Of a stretch of 64,000 bases of DNA, positions 1-8,065 are shown piece after piece. Both the position numbers and the translations under genes were made by a program. The notes below the pieces were generated by a model. The model ran no database searches. It was not told the DNA's origin and saw only the letters and a list, made by a program, of their open reading frames with translations. Source of the DNA: Rhodococcus sp. KRD162 (GTDB lineage: Bacteria > Actinomycetota > Actinomycetes > Mycobacteriales > Mycobacteriaceae); NCBI RefSeq assembly GCF_017168335.1, contig NZ_JABFAU010000007.1:1-64000 (forward strand), read 5' to 3'. The number at the start of each line of letters is the position of its first letter. Position 1 is the first letter of the stretch.

Positions 1-220
1 GTTACGCCGTTGGGAGTAAGTGTGGAACGGGGCTTGGGAAGCTCTGCGGCAGTAGTGCGAACATGCCATCGGCTGCGTGTCATCGACGCACATCATCCGG
101 TCACTGACCGAGTATGCACAAGCTTTGGCAAGTGTCGTTTTCGATCACCACCGGCAACAAGAAAGGCCGACTCGACCTGAATCGACAATGGTGCCCCGCC
201 GCCGCCATCACACCCATCAC

Positions 221-472
221 ATGACCGACACCACCACCGCCGAAGTCATCCGGACCATCGTCGATCACCGACAATCAGCACACACCACCACAAGCACAGG
301 AGAGATCGTAAAAATCGGCGACCGCTACTACCTCGCAGCCGGCGCACCGGGCATCGTCGTCGTCCGCGACATCCAACCCGAGGGCCTCGTTCTCGTCGAA
401 AACGAAACACCAGGCCCCGGCGTCTACCCCTACCTCGTCAAACCCGACACCCTCGTACCCGCCACCACCTGA
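221..472 (+). CDS. small hypothetical protein
   Basis: An 83-residue protein that I do not recognise. The open frame begins at 77, but the upstream part has poor composition; the ATG at 221 (MTDTTT) starts the part that looks coding. The C-terminal half (KIGDRYYLAAGAPGIVVV and on) looks like a small beta-rich domain ending in a proline-containing tail. No clear Shine-Dalgarno lies before 221, so the start is uncertain. It converges on the zinc-ribbon gene that ends at 478, only 5 bp away. The function is unknown. Confidence 0.45.
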   Translation: MTDTTTAEVIRTIVDHRQSAHTTTSTGEIVKIGDRYYLAAGAPGIVVVRDIQPEGLVLVENETPGPGVYPYLVKPDTLVPATT

Positions 473-477
473 ACGCC

Positions 478-648
478 CTAACCCCGACGCCGACCGAGCC
501 GCCGAAGGTTCGCGGCATGAAGCCGCGCCGCCCGCTCCTCCGAATCGACCCACAACGGATACCTGCACTGAGAACAAAAGTTGTCCAACGGCAACGGAAT
601 TGGGCTACTACACCGCGGACAGTCATCCAAATGCGACCGACTTGTCAT
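478..648 (-). CDS. small zinc-ribbon protein
   Basis: A protein of about 56 residues with two CxxC knuckles, CPRC and CSQC, about 17 residues apart, which should bind one zinc ion. An Arg-rich tail follows (AARLHAANLRRLGRRRG). The ATG at 648 has AGGTGGAGG just upstream; in-frame starts at 669 and 687 are also possible. Short zinc ribbons of this type are common on actinobacterial plasmids and may bind nucleic acid or protein. No function can be assigned beyond the metal-binding fold. Confidence 0.6.
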   Translation of the reverse strand: MTSRSHLDDCPRCSSPIPLPLDNFCSQCRYPLWVDSEERAARLHAANLRRLGRRRG

Positions 649-1033
649 GGCCTCCACCTGTATATCCATAGGCGGTGACCCTGCCACAGGCCACCGACAA
701 CCACAGTCCGGCTGACCCGGTCATCGAAGGCGGGTCGCTTGGGTCAACGAGCGGTCTACCACGCAGTTGTTTGTCGACCGGCGATGTCTACGAGTCGATC
801 GAGGCCGACGTTCATGTCGACCAGGTGGGAGTCGAGTAGCGGAATCTCTTTGAATGGCTGGGGTTCTACGAACTGCATGTGGGACGACTCGGCGGCGACC
901 TCTGTGCGCGAACGGTGTCTGCATCCAACTGGCCATCCTTGCCGGATACCTCACCGTGGGCCGGACCGCTGTTCCTGCTGGCGGTGGACCACCGGCGATG
1001 CGCACCCTGAGGTAAGGACCGTTAGTGAAAGAG
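649..1033. other. intergenic, nothing recognised
   Basis: About 385 bp between the zinc-ribbon start and the end of the GAF-ANTAR gene. Open frames exist on both strands but none has convincing composition, a ribosome binding site or family motifs. Confidence 0.4.
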
Positions 1034-1918
1034 CTACCGCGCGGTGGTGTCGCTGCGATCGATGGCTGACGCGGCCGGATGATCGACTTCCGTGATCATC
1101 GCCGCGATGGTTCGCAGAGGCAGATTGCGTTCCTGCGAGAGCGTGGCCATCAGCTCGAACGCGCGCAGCGCGTCGACCGAATAGCGCTCCATCAGCATCC
1201 CTTTGGCTTGCCCGATCAGATCGCGGCTTGCCAATCCGGTGGCGAACTGGTTCCGCTCACGCGCGGACAGCAACGCAATGGCGGCGTGCGCAGCGACAGC
1301 TTCACCGACGACGACATCGTCAGCGCCGAACGCGTCGGGTTTCGAGCTGTAGAACACCAGCGCGCCCAGGTCAGCGTCACCGGAATACAGGCGAAAAGCC
1401 GCTAACGATCGAACGTTCGCCTCGACCGCCGCCGCAGCGAAGAGCGGCCACCGGGATTCGCGCTCGAGGTCTTCAGAAACGACGGTGTCCAGATGCCACA
1501 GTTCGGTGTCGATCGGGCCCTCACCGAGCTCGTACTGAAGTCGACACATCTGCTCGGCAACCGGATCGGTGGAAGCGACGACGGTACGAACACCACGCCG
1601 CAGCGTAGTGACACATCCTGTGCTCGCATCAGAGATCAGCTCGACTGCCCAAGCCAGAACATCGTCGAGTACCTGTTCCACCGTTCGGCTCCTACCGCCA
1701 ATTGCTCGTGCGAATTCGGCCAGCCGCAACACCGTCGAAACCTCCGATGCAGCACCGACCGAGCCCACAGACGGCCTCCCACCACTGTTGTGCACGGATG
1801 AGCTTGTTCCGGCAGGCTCTCCCGCACGCGCGGCGGGTCGCTCGTTCATCGACACTCTGTCTCTCCCCGTCCCGTCGGACGCACCGTTGCCCCTCGCTGT
1901 CGTATCTGTGCCGCGCAC
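1034..1918 (-). CDS. GAF and ANTAR domain regulator
   Basis: A predicted cytoplasmic RNA-binding antiterminator with a sensory domain, 294 residues from a GTG at 1918; an ATG at 1849 (MNERPAARAG) is an equally reasonable start. The N-terminal 60 residues are low complexity. A GAF-like domain covers roughly residues 65-215 (LRLAEFARAIGG; FRLYSGDADLGALVFYS). A C-terminal ANTAR three-helix domain covers about 220-280, with LIGQAKGMLMERY followed by AFELMATLSQERN. ANTAR domains bind paired hexaloop RNA hairpins to allow read-through of terminators; I see no such hairpin pair nearby. GAF-ANTAR proteins are abundant in Rhodococcus and Mycobacterium. Confidence 0.9.
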   Translation of the reverse strand: MRGTDTTARGNGASDGTGRDRVSMNERPAARAGEPAGTSSSVHNSGGRPSVGSVGAASEVSTVLRLAEFARAIGGRSRTVEQVLDDVLAWAVELISDASTGCVTTLRRGVRTVVASTDPVAEQMCRLQYELGEGPIDTELWHLDTVVSEDLERESRWPLFAAAAVEANVRSLAAFRLYSGDADLGALVFYSSKPDAFGADDVVVGEAVAAHAAIALLSARERNQFATGLASRDLIGQAKGMLMERYSVDALRAFELMATLSQERNLPLRTIAAMITEVDHPAASAIDRSDTTAR

Positions 1919-2760
1919 GCCGGGATCCCGAGTGCAATCGATGAATGCCGACCGTCGTGCACCGGGATCAGCGAAGAATGTCCTGGGGTCTCTTGCGCCG
2001 CGCTTCTGGACGCACCCCTGCGCTGAATCGACCCTGCTCTCAATTCGAGCGTCACAGGATCGAGCACTGACATGCTACCGGCAGTTCAGTCGGACTCGAT
2101 CGAGGACCTTCCACACTCGCGTCCGAGCTTCTGCCCACCCTGAAGTTCAGCGCAGGTGGTGTGAGAACGCGTCATCGAGGGCATGCACGTTGTGGTCCCG
2201 TTCTGTGCTGTAGCGATACGGCGCGCTGTGGGATCAGGGTGCCGTAGGTTCAGACCAAGAGCCTGCGGCACCATCGCAGTAGTTGCTGTGCCTCGTTTGC
2301 GGTCGCCACGACATCCCTGTCACCGCGGCAGCCGACACCGCATCTGGTTCGGGTTCCGCAAACCCCACCAGCGCAACCCGATTCCGAATCGGCCCCACCG
2401 ATTTCGGGCCACCTCGAGCCACCGCCTAACGGCAACACAGAGCTGCCGCGACACCGAATGCCGTCGCCCCCGCACCGTCACCTCGACAGCCGTGCCCCAC
2501 TGCCGCGCCGCCGCCGTAGAGCACCAGCTCCGGCGGCGTTCTGCGTCCCACCACCCGAGGCCGGCCACGTGCGCATGCGCCCCTGCGGGTCACACGCACC
2601 CTACGGGCTGCACCGAATCGAACTCCGCTGCGCTCCGCACTCACAAGAGCGACAAGAATCAAATTACTTACGGGCGTAGGTGGCTTCTCAATAGGGTTTG
2701 TCAACTGTTGTGCCCGCTTGGTGGGTGTGTCACGACGGTTCGTGGGCTCGGTGTGCGGAG
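1919..2760. other. 842 bp without a confident gene
   Basis: Frames in this stretch are Arg/Pro/Gly-rich and unconvincing. One short plus-strand frame ending at about 2428 (...IGPTDFGPPRATA) has plausible codon use but no good start, and may be a remnant. The last 100 bp (about 2655-2760) are less GC-rich and could hold the 3' untranslated region of the LysE-type gene. Confidence 0.3.
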
Positions 2761-3399
2761 CTACCGCTTGTTACCGGAGAACAGTAGTACCGCGCCGAGG
2801 CCGATCATGAGGCCGCCGCCGATGCCCTCCATGCGCGACATTCGCTTGGGGGAGGTAGCTAACCAGTCTCTGGCTGAGCCTGCGATGAGCGCCCAGACCG
2901 TGTCGAGCGCAATGGCGACGATTACAAAGATCAACCCGAGCGCGGCAAGCTGAACTGGCACATGCTTAAGGGATGGGTCCACGAATTGGGGGAGAATCGC
3001 CACGAGAAAAACGATCGATTTCGGGTTCGTGACTCCGACCGTGAAACCCTGGAGCAGCAATCGTTTTCCCGACAGCGTCTCGGAGTTCTCAGCGGATACC
3101 GCGGACGTTCGGTTGCGGTGGCGAATGGTCTGCACGCCAAGGTATGCGAGATATCCGGCACCCAAGATTTTGATAACGGTTAGTGCCAGAACGGAGCTTG
3201 CAATCAGTGCTCCCACCCCGGCGGCGACCGCGATGACCAGGGGTATCTGCCCCAATCCATTGCCGAGGACATTGAGTAGACCGCCGCGACGTCCATACGA
3301 GATCGAGCGGCTCACGGTGAACAGGACGCTGGGCCCTGGGACGGCTATCAGGGCGAACGACGCCAGGGCAAAGGCGGCTGCCGTAGTCAGAGAGATCAT
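2761..3399 (-). CDS. LysE/RhtB-family exporter
   Basis: An inner-membrane amino-acid or small-metabolite exporter, 212 residues from ATG 3399 (MISLTTAAAF), with GGAAG 8 nt upstream. It shows the family signature near the N-terminus (AVPGPSVLFTVSRSISYGRR, the LysE PGP motif) and five to six hydrophobic segments. The central TVGVTNPKSIVFLVAILPQF is typical of RhtB/LysE proteins (GxxNPK). The last segment ends LGAVLLFSG. The substrate cannot be read from sequence. It stands alone on the minus strand, with over 300 bp on each side and no adjacent regulator. Confidence 0.92.
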   Translation of the reverse strand: MISLTTAAAFALASFALIAVPGPSVLFTVSRSISYGRRGGLLNVLGNGLGQIPLVIAVAAGVGALIASSVLALTVIKILGAGYLAYLGVQTIRHRNRTSAVSAENSETLSGKRLLLQGFTVGVTNPKSIVFLVAILPQFVDPSLKHVPVQLAALGLIFVIVAIALDTVWALIAGSARDWLATSPKRMSRMEGIGGGLMIGLGAVLLFSGNKR

Positions 3400-4004
3400 G
3401 AGGTTGCTTCCGTGCTGTGAGGACAATCCAGGTCAGATGGACTATGTCGACGGCCGGAAGGCTTATTTTCAACTCGTGTCCGCGCCGGGGCAACACGGTA
3501 AGACAGAATGTTCGATCCAGTCTTCCCTCAGACTGTACCCCGACCCACGCCGGCCGCGCGGTACGGCTGGAAGACATCGATACGCTCACGCCGAAGCCCC
3601 GTCGTACACGGGAGCCGCGTTCACCGGAGTGCGGATTACGGCGTGGGAAGGTGCGTGGCGAGGTAGAAGCTGCCGTGCGGTCGGCCAGGCGGCGACCCGG
3701 CCCTCGAACCACACGGTATTCGCGATCGAGCGGAACGACGAGAAACACGACTGTTCGTCCGACCCGCACTCGCTGCGCTCCCCGGCGAACACTCGCACCG
3801 GCCAGGCATTGACCGTCGACGCCGTGCGCCGCGTCTCTTTTCCGCGCCACCCGGAAGCGAAAAAGAACGCAGTAAAGAAAGAGGCGGGAAGGTGTCCGAT
3901 AACTTTATTTTAATTCCACTGACGAATAGGCATTAAAGACAGCGGGCGATATGAAACAGCAAGTGCAGCAACGCAAATTGCCGGTATTGAAGTGGTATTA
4001 GCCC
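3400..4004. other. 600 bp intergenic region, lower GC at its right end
   Basis: No convincing gene is visible. From about 3850 onward the base composition drops clearly below that of the neighbours (AAAGAACGCAGTAAAG, AACTTTATTTTAATT), which looks like a long 5' regulatory region or acquired DNA ahead of the redoxin gene. Confidence 0.35.
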
Positions 4005-4033
4005 TGGTGTAAACGCCGCTATTGACGTAAAAT
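4005..4033 (+). promoter_or_regulatory. putative promoter of the redoxin gene
   Basis: TAAAAT at 4028-4033 resembles a sigma-A -10 box, with a weak -35 (TGGTGT, 4005-4010) 17 bp upstream. It lies about 38 nt before the ATG of the NrdH-like gene, which has its own AAGGAG ribosome site. Confidence 0.4.
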
Positions 4034-4070
4034 AGAAGACAACGCAAGCAATTCCGACAAGGAGAAAGCT

Positions 4071-4304
4071 ATGTCGATCACTGTGTACACCAAGCCGCAA
4101 TGCGATCCTTGCAGCGCAACCAAAATCTTCCTGGATAGGAAGAAGGTGAACTACCGAATCATCGATGTCACCGAGGACTCCGACGCCTACCGCTTCATCA
4201 CCGACGAACTCGGCTACCGACAGACCCCCGTCGTCTACGTCGACGACAACCACCACTTCAGCGGGTTTCAGATCGACGCCTTGAACGAACTCACCCCCGC
4301 CTGA
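4071..4304 (+). CDS. nrdH: NrdH-like glutaredoxin
   Basis: A 77-residue thioredoxin-fold electron donor. NrdH proteins reduce class Ib ribonucleotide reductase with electrons from thioredoxin reductase. It has YTKPQCDPC at residues 5-13, so the active site is CDPC rather than the usual CVQC/CMQC; TPVVYV with the cis-Pro loop; and a C-terminal HHFSGFQIDALNEL that matches the NrdH (W)SGFRPD tail. AAGGAG precedes the ATG by 7 nt. No nrdE/F is nearby, so it may serve a chromosomal reductase or act as a general plasmid redoxin. Confidence 0.85.
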   Translation: MSITVYTKPQCDPCSATKIFLDRKKVNYRIIDVTEDSDAYRFITDELGYRQTPVVYVDDNHHFSGFQIDALNELTPA

Positions 4305-4341
4305 AACCCACAAACCCGCCAAACACAGAAGAGGTCCCGTC

Positions 4342-4485
4342 ATGCGACTCGTACCCGCCTACACCCCCGACCCCGACTACATCGACCGCCAGATCGACGC
4401 CGAACTCACCGCGGAACACCCCGCAACACGCCGGGCCGACCCGGCCGAGGGCGAGCATAACGACATCGACAAAGCCGCATCCTGA
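4342..4485 (+). CDS. 47-residue acidic small protein
   Basis: A short open frame starting ATG CGA CTC with GAAGAGG 5 nt upstream, 37 bp after the redoxin stop. The product is acidic and helical-looking (DPDYIDRQIDAELTAEHP). The spacing and ribosome site suggest co-transcription with the redoxin gene. It is not recognised, and confidence rests on composition and context only. Confidence 0.45.
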   Translation: MRLVPAYTPDPDYIDRQIDAELTAEHPATRRADPAEGEHNDIDKAAS

Positions 4486-4564
4486 CCACTGACGCGATGC
4501 AGCACAGCCGGTAGCAATGTCCCGCCGGTACGACGTTCGACCCGAAACGAACACGAGGCCCACG

Positions 4565-5164
4565 ATGAACGCACTACGCGCAGTCCCCACACCCGGCGAA
4601 GACCCGGCAGCGCAAGCGCGCGCGGACCTCGCACCCGTCGACGAGTTGCACGTCGCTCGCAACGTCGAGCCCGGTTACGACCCGGCCACCGACCCCGAAG
4701 CAATGCTCCTGTGCGCGCTGATGGATGTTCGTAACCAGAGCGCCGACAGAACCGACATCGAACGCATCACCACCACACTCACCGCAGCGGACTTCGAGGA
4801 TCCCGCGCACGCGCGCATCTACAGCCACATCGTCGACCTCATCTCCGCCGGTGGGCCCCACGACTTCGCCTCCGTTACAGGTGCGCTCATCCGATCCGGA
4901 GCCGACGGAGCCAAAGATGCTCCGCTACGCAAACGCCTCATGGGCATCGTCACCGCCGGAGCGCACTCCGTCGCCGCCGTGCACTACGCCGATAACGTCC
5001 TCTCTCAGTCCTACCGCCGCAGCTTCCACATCGCCGGTGGGCGACTGATTCAGGCCGCCGAGGAGGCACCCGAAGCTGATCTGTTCGATTTCATGGTCGA
5101 ACTCGGCACCCGGCAGCGTGCAGCGTTTAACCGGCTCAACGCTTTTCGTCGTGCACACTCGTGA
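4565..5164 (+). CDS. stand-alone DnaB N-terminal-domain-like protein
   Basis: A 199-residue protein starting at ATG 4565, with GAGG 6 nt upstream. Residues about 40-165 resemble the helical N-terminal domain of DnaB replicative helicases: an EAMLLCALM helix, then FEDPAHARIYSHIVDLISAG (compare 'F..p.H..if.ai..L...G'), then a basic helix and YADNVLSQSYRR. The RecA-like ATPase half of DnaB is absent. In DnaB this domain packs the hexamer collar and contacts primase. A lone copy could modulate host helicase or primase or be a decoy; that is inference. The start of the toxin-antitoxin operator lies 38 bp downstream. Confidence 0.65.
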   Translation: MNALRAVPTPGEDPAAQARADLAPVDELHVARNVEPGYDPATDPEAMLLCALMDVRNQSADRTDIERITTTLTAADFEDPAHARIYSHIVDLISAGGPHDFASVTGALIRSGADGAKDAPLRKRLMGIVTAGAHSVAAVHYADNVLSQSYRRSFHIAGGRLIQAAEEAPEADLFDFMVELGTRQRAAFNRLNAFRRAHS

Positions 5165-5201
5165 TGATCACCGGTACGCAACCAGCCAAGAATGACGGTT
5201 C

Positions 5202-5233
5202 TGTACTACACAATAGCCGTGTTGTGTAGTACA
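5202..5233 (+). promoter_or_regulatory. perfect inverted repeat, toxin-antitoxin operator
   Basis: TGTACTACACAA (5202-5213) and TTGTGTAGTACA (5222-5233) are perfect 12-bp arms around 8 bp. TACACT at 5230-5235 is a likely -10, placed 6 nt before the toxin ATG (5242) with no Shine-Dalgarno, so the transcript is probably leaderless. This is the expected binding site for the ribbon-helix-helix antitoxin encoded downstream. Confidence 0.75.
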
Positions 5234-5241
5234 CTACTCGT

Positions 5242-5512
5242 ATGGCGATCGAATGGACCGACAGTGCCGACAAGCACGGTATCGACCACGCCGACGCGCT
5301 CCACGCGATCGAGAACGCCTACTACGTCGAGCGAGAATTCGACGAGCCGCGAGTGCCGGGACATGCGAAACCATGGCTGTTCATCGGCCCACCTCGCGCA
5401 CTGGGAGGAGCGCTGTTGGAGGTGATGGTCGAAGTGATCCCACCACGAGGAATGGTCGGGATTCCACGTCATGGAAGCCCGACCCAAACACCTCGACCGC
5501 ACGACCGACTGA
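5242..5512 (+). pseudogene. BrnT-like toxin, frameshifted
   Basis: The first 73 codons read MAIEWTDSADKHGIDHADAL and end at ...LLEVMVEVIPPRGMVG, typical of a short RNase-like toxin of the BrnT/RelE superfamily class. At 5458-5461 the frame breaks: shifting by one base after GTC restores FHVMEARPKHLDRTTD and a stop at 5510-5512, the conserved C-terminus of this family. One extra G in the GGG run (5458-5460), or an equivalent change, explains it. Unshifted, the frame runs on out of phase through the antitoxin gene. Either the toxin is inactivated, the base is a sequencing error, or frameshifting is programmed; I favour one of the first two. Confidence 0.7.
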
Positions 5513-5575
5513 CACCACGGGAATCGACGTTCCAACCGCACACCCGCACAACTCCACCAACTGAGGTGACACACC

Positions 5576-5896
5576 ATGACCGAACACACCGACCACCAGG
5601 CCCTGTCGGAATGGGCCGAGAACGAGATGACCCTGCCCAAGAACTCGACCACCGCTCTGCGCGGCGACGACGCAGCAGCCGCCGGGCGGGCCCTGCTCGA
5701 ACGAGCCGGAGGCGGCCGCCCGTCGTTGGACCCGAACGCACAACCCGGCGAAAAATCCCCCCGCCGACAGGTCCGACTCCCGAAACCACTGAGCGACAGG
5801 GTCAACGCCATCGCCGCGCAGCAGGGCCGCAGGCCCGCCGACGTAATGCGCGAAGCCATCGCCGAATACGCAGCACACCACAGCCAGCCCGCATGA
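5576..5896 (+). CDS. ribbon-helix-helix antitoxin
   Basis: A 106-residue protein that partners the BrnT-like toxin. GAGGTG precedes the ATG by 7 nt. The N-terminal half is acidic (LSEWAENEMTLPKNSTTALR) and likely wraps the toxin. The C-terminal half (RRQVRLPKPLSDRVNAIAAQ, then PADVMREAIAEYAA) is a CopG/MetJ-type ribbon-helix-helix that should bind the inverted repeat at 5202-5233. The order toxin then antitoxin matches BrnTA. It overlaps the next gene by ATGA. Confidence 0.85.
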   Translation: MTEHTDHQALSEWAENEMTLPKNSTTALRGDDAAAAGRALLERAGGGRPSLDPNAQPGEKSPRRQVRLPKPLSDRVNAIAAQQGRRPADVMREAIAEYAAHHSQPA

Positions 5897-6705
5897 GCGC
5901 CGCCGACGTCGACACCGCCGTGCTCGGTACCGGACTGCCCACACACGTCCGCGAACAGATCACTGCCGTCATCGACGCCTCCGGCGACCTCGAGCAGGCT
6001 TCACCCGGTAGCGGCGCGCTGACGGTGCAGGTGTGCTCGGCATCGGACACCTCGTACGACGCCGCGACGTGGAGCACCCTGGGCACCTACCGGGCTGCAG
6101 ACGCTGCCACGCTGGCCGAACGACTGCTCGACGCACTCGGTGACAGTGCGAACATCGGAACCGACCTCGGTGTCCTGATCGTCACTCACACCCACACCGA
6201 CACCCCGGAGGCACCGGCCATGACCGCACCCACCGCACACGGAGCCGACGGAACCCGCGCGCCGGCCGTGCCGCTGCTGACCCTCGACCTCGCCAAGGCC
6301 GACGCACTCGGCGAGGACTTCGAGTGGCCGCAACCGGGCACCGCGGCAGCGTTGGGGACCCCGAACACACTGCTGCACGCGGCATTGTGGGACGGGGCAG
6401 TGAGCTACGACCGGAGACTGTGGGGCGAGCTGGAACTGTCGGCCGAGTTCACCGCCCCGAACCGACACGAAATTCAATTCGTGATCACCTACGAAATCGA
6501 CGGCGCACCGAACATCGTCGACGGCGACACCACCGACTACCCGGCCGGCTTCAACGAACTCTCCGACGACGAACAGAACGCCGTCCCCTCCACCCTGGTC
6601 CCGAACCCGGAAACCGCGCGTGCCTGGTTGACGTACCTCGTCGACGCCTTCAACGCCCTGCACGCGAGTACCGACAAGCTCGTCCGCGGGTGGCCCCAGC
6701 ACTGA
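5893..6705 (+). CDS. hypothetical plasmid protein, 270 aa
   Basis: Starts at ATG 5893, overlapping the antitoxin stop (ATGA), so it is translationally coupled to the toxin-antitoxin operon. The product is acidic and soluble, with no membrane segment. The N-terminal part (residues 1-100) looks alpha/beta; the C-terminal part has HEIQFVITYEIDGAPNIVDG and ends DAFNALHASTDKLVRGWPQH. I recognise no family. A strong bidirectional terminator follows 18 bp after the stop. Without the toxin frameshift it would be the third gene of the operon. Confidence 0.6.
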   Translation: MSAADVDTAVLGTGLPTHVREQITAVIDASGDLEQASPGSGALTVQVCSASDTSYDAATWSTLGTYRAADAATLAERLLDALGDSANIGTDLGVLIVTHTHTDTPEAPAMTAPTAHGADGTRAPAVPLLTLDLAKADALGEDFEWPQPGTAAALGTPNTLLHAALWDGAVSYDRRLWGELELSAEFTAPNRHEIQFVITYEIDGAPNIVDGDTTDYPAGFNELSDDEQNAVPSTLVPNPETARAWLTYLVDAFNALHASTDKLVRGWPQH

Positions 6706-6722
6706 AACCCCCTGCGCTGCAA

Positions 6723-6763
6723 CAACGAAACCCCCGATCACCGTGTGGTCGGGGGTTTCGTTG
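6723..6763 (+). terminator. bidirectional terminator between convergent genes
   Basis: CAACGAAACCCCCGA (6723-6737) pairs perfectly with TCGGGGGTTTCGTTG (6749-6763) around an 11-nt loop. The stem ends in AAAC/GTTT runs on both sides, so it can stop transcription from both directions. Confidence 0.85.
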
Positions 6764-6826
6764 TCGGGCAGTCGATGCGGGTGGGGTGCGTCAGTCCTGG
6801 CGGATGGTGCGTAGGAGCTGCGTCGG

Positions 6827-7255
6827 TCAGGACACAGGCGGTAACGGCGGCGTCGAGGTCTGCGTATCGGCTGCTGGTGCGCTGCCGGGCTGAGTGTGGT
6901 CGGCGGGGGCGTGTTCGGCATCGCCGCGGCGACGCGGGGTACTGCGCCCGGACGCGCGCTTGGAAGACTTGGATGTCTTCTTACCGACCGGTGCCGGTGC
7001 GGGTAGCGGCAGGGCGGTGAGTTCGGCGGCCGTCCAGCCGGCTTCGATCGCTTTTTTGTAGGCGGCGGCGTGTTCGGCGTTCGCACGTTCGGCCGCGCGG
7101 GTCGCGTCGGCGACCTTTTCTCGTGCATCGGCGGCGGCTTGGGCGGCGTCGAAGAGCGATTCGATGTATTTGGTGCGGTTCTCGATCGCGGCGCGCGCGT
7201 GTGCCAGTGCGGTGTCTTTGTCGACAGCGGGAGAGACGGAGGAGGTGATGGACAT
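6827..7255 (-). CDS. coiled-coil, basic-tailed protein of the transfer regulon
   Basis: A 142-residue protein from ATG 7255 (MSITSSVSPAVDKD). Residues 15-75 are strongly helical and Ala-rich (ALAHARAAIENRTKYIESLF), likely coiled coil; a basic KKTSKSSKRASGRSTPRRRG segment and a disordered tail follow. It is the first gene after the 7378-7419 promoter-operator, which also precedes both coupling-protein operons. Its N-terminus (MSITSSVSP) resembles the 24-residue leader peptides at those loci (MSISNSLPP, MSIPHSLSP). I infer a transfer-related accessory role; no family is recognised. Confidence 0.6.
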   Translation of the reverse strand: MSITSSVSPAVDKDTALAHARAAIENRTKYIESLFDAAQAAADAREKVADATRAAERANAEHAAAYKKAIEAGWTAAELTALPLPAPAPVGKKTSKSSKRASGRSTPRRRGDAEHAPADHTQPGSAPAADTQTSTPPLPPVS

Positions 7256-7377
7256 CGGAGTGAGGGCCTTCCAGTTTCGGTGCGCGGAAATCCCCAACCG
7301 GACAGGCACCGATCGTTCACACACGCTGCCCGGCGAGGAACGCGGTGCAGGGGTGGATCGGTACGGGTGGGGCGCGC

Positions 7378-7419
7378 TCGAACGTGACCCTCATCGACGC
7401 TCGAACATCATCGAGTCTA
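7378..7419 (-). promoter_or_regulatory. transfer-regulon promoter-operator, copy 1
   Basis: On the minus strand TAGACT (7419-7414) is followed after exactly 9 nt by TCGAGCGT-N11-ACGTTCGA (7404-7378), an inverted repeat with one mismatch. The same -10/9 nt/inverted-repeat layout occurs at 29561-29602 and 58091-58132. The operator covers the expected transcription start, so it should act in repression. Confidence 0.7.
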
Positions 7420-7548
7420 AACCATGTTCCCTGCGATGCGGCGGCGCAGCATACGGGCCGAGAGTGGCCCTTGGCCGCGCCGAGTGCGTTGCATTCCCCA
7501 CAGATCGTTCGTCTAGCGAACGGCACTCCGAACTGTTTGACTACCGAC

Positions 7549-7794
7549 ATGTCCGACGTGGGAAAAAGCACAAAGGGTGAGCGCGCCGTTGGTGATGTGG
7601 TCCAAGTGACTCGGTCGAAAGGCACCGTTGTCACCGGAACGATCGTCGAGGACTATGCCGACGTGGTGCGAGCTGTGGACGATGATCTCGGTCGGGACTG
7701 GGCGAGACCGCATCGGTGGGCCGTTGCACTCGACACCGGTGTGCTCGTCTTCGTCGACGACGATGATCTGATAGCGACGCGAGCGTTGCCGTGA
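7549..7794 (+). CDS. small beta-rich hypothetical protein
   Basis: An 81-residue product (MSDVGKSTKGERAVGDVVQV). It looks like a compact beta barrel: GDVVQVTRSKGTVVTGTIVE, then RWAVALDTGVLVFVDDDDL, loosely like KOW/SH3-type folds. No Shine-Dalgarno is visible. It is followed 7 bp later by the DUF3263-like gene, so the pair is probably one unit, divergent from the regulon gene at 6.8 kb. Confidence 0.5.
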   Translation: MSDVGKSTKGERAVGDVVQVTRSKGTVVTGTIVEDYADVVRAVDDDLGRDWARPHRWAVALDTGVLVFVDDDDLIATRALP

Positions 7795-7801
7795 GCGTGC
7801 G

Positions 7802-8044
7802 ATGACGAGGCAGGGCAGTGGTCTCGATCCGCTGTTGGCGTTCGCGGTGAAGTGGGAACCGTACGGCGGTGCCAGTGCCGAGGACGTCTTCGCCGAGTTC
7901 GGCATCGACATGAGCGAGTATCGGCGTCGGTTGTTCGTGATGCTCAGCTGCAGCGATCGCGGCGGTGTCCGCGCGCCGCTGCGGGATCGGCTGATCGCGT
8001 ACTCGATCACACCTGCTCGACGTGTGCAGAGTGAGGGGCGCTGA
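7802..8044 (+). CDS. DUF3263-like small protein
   Basis: An 80-residue protein with FAVKWEPYGGASAEDVFAEF followed by YRRRLFVML, the pattern of the actinobacterial DUF3263 family ('FArrW..yGGG..edi..eFG......f..r'). It may be a small helical DNA-associated protein; no function is established. It starts 7 bp after the previous stop and converges on the membrane-protein pair at 8066. Confidence 0.6.
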   Translation: MTRQGSGLDPLLAFAVKWEPYGGASAEDVFAEFGIDMSEYRRRLFVMLSCSDRGGVRAPLRDRLIAYSITPARRVQSEGR

Positions 8045-8065
8045 GCGGAGCCTGACGAGTGCCGT

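Noticed and set aside
5242-6705. A single 487-codon protein from 5242 to 6705
   Set aside because: It joins a toxin N-terminus, out-of-phase Arg/Pro-rich sequence across the antitoxin gene, and the 270-residue gene. Frame repair and the separate ATG at 5893 explain it better.
6001-7320. A 439-codon minus-strand frame spanning the terminator at 6723
   Set aside because: It crosses a strong bidirectional terminator and is antisense to the 5893-6705 gene; composition is Pro/Arg/Gly rich.
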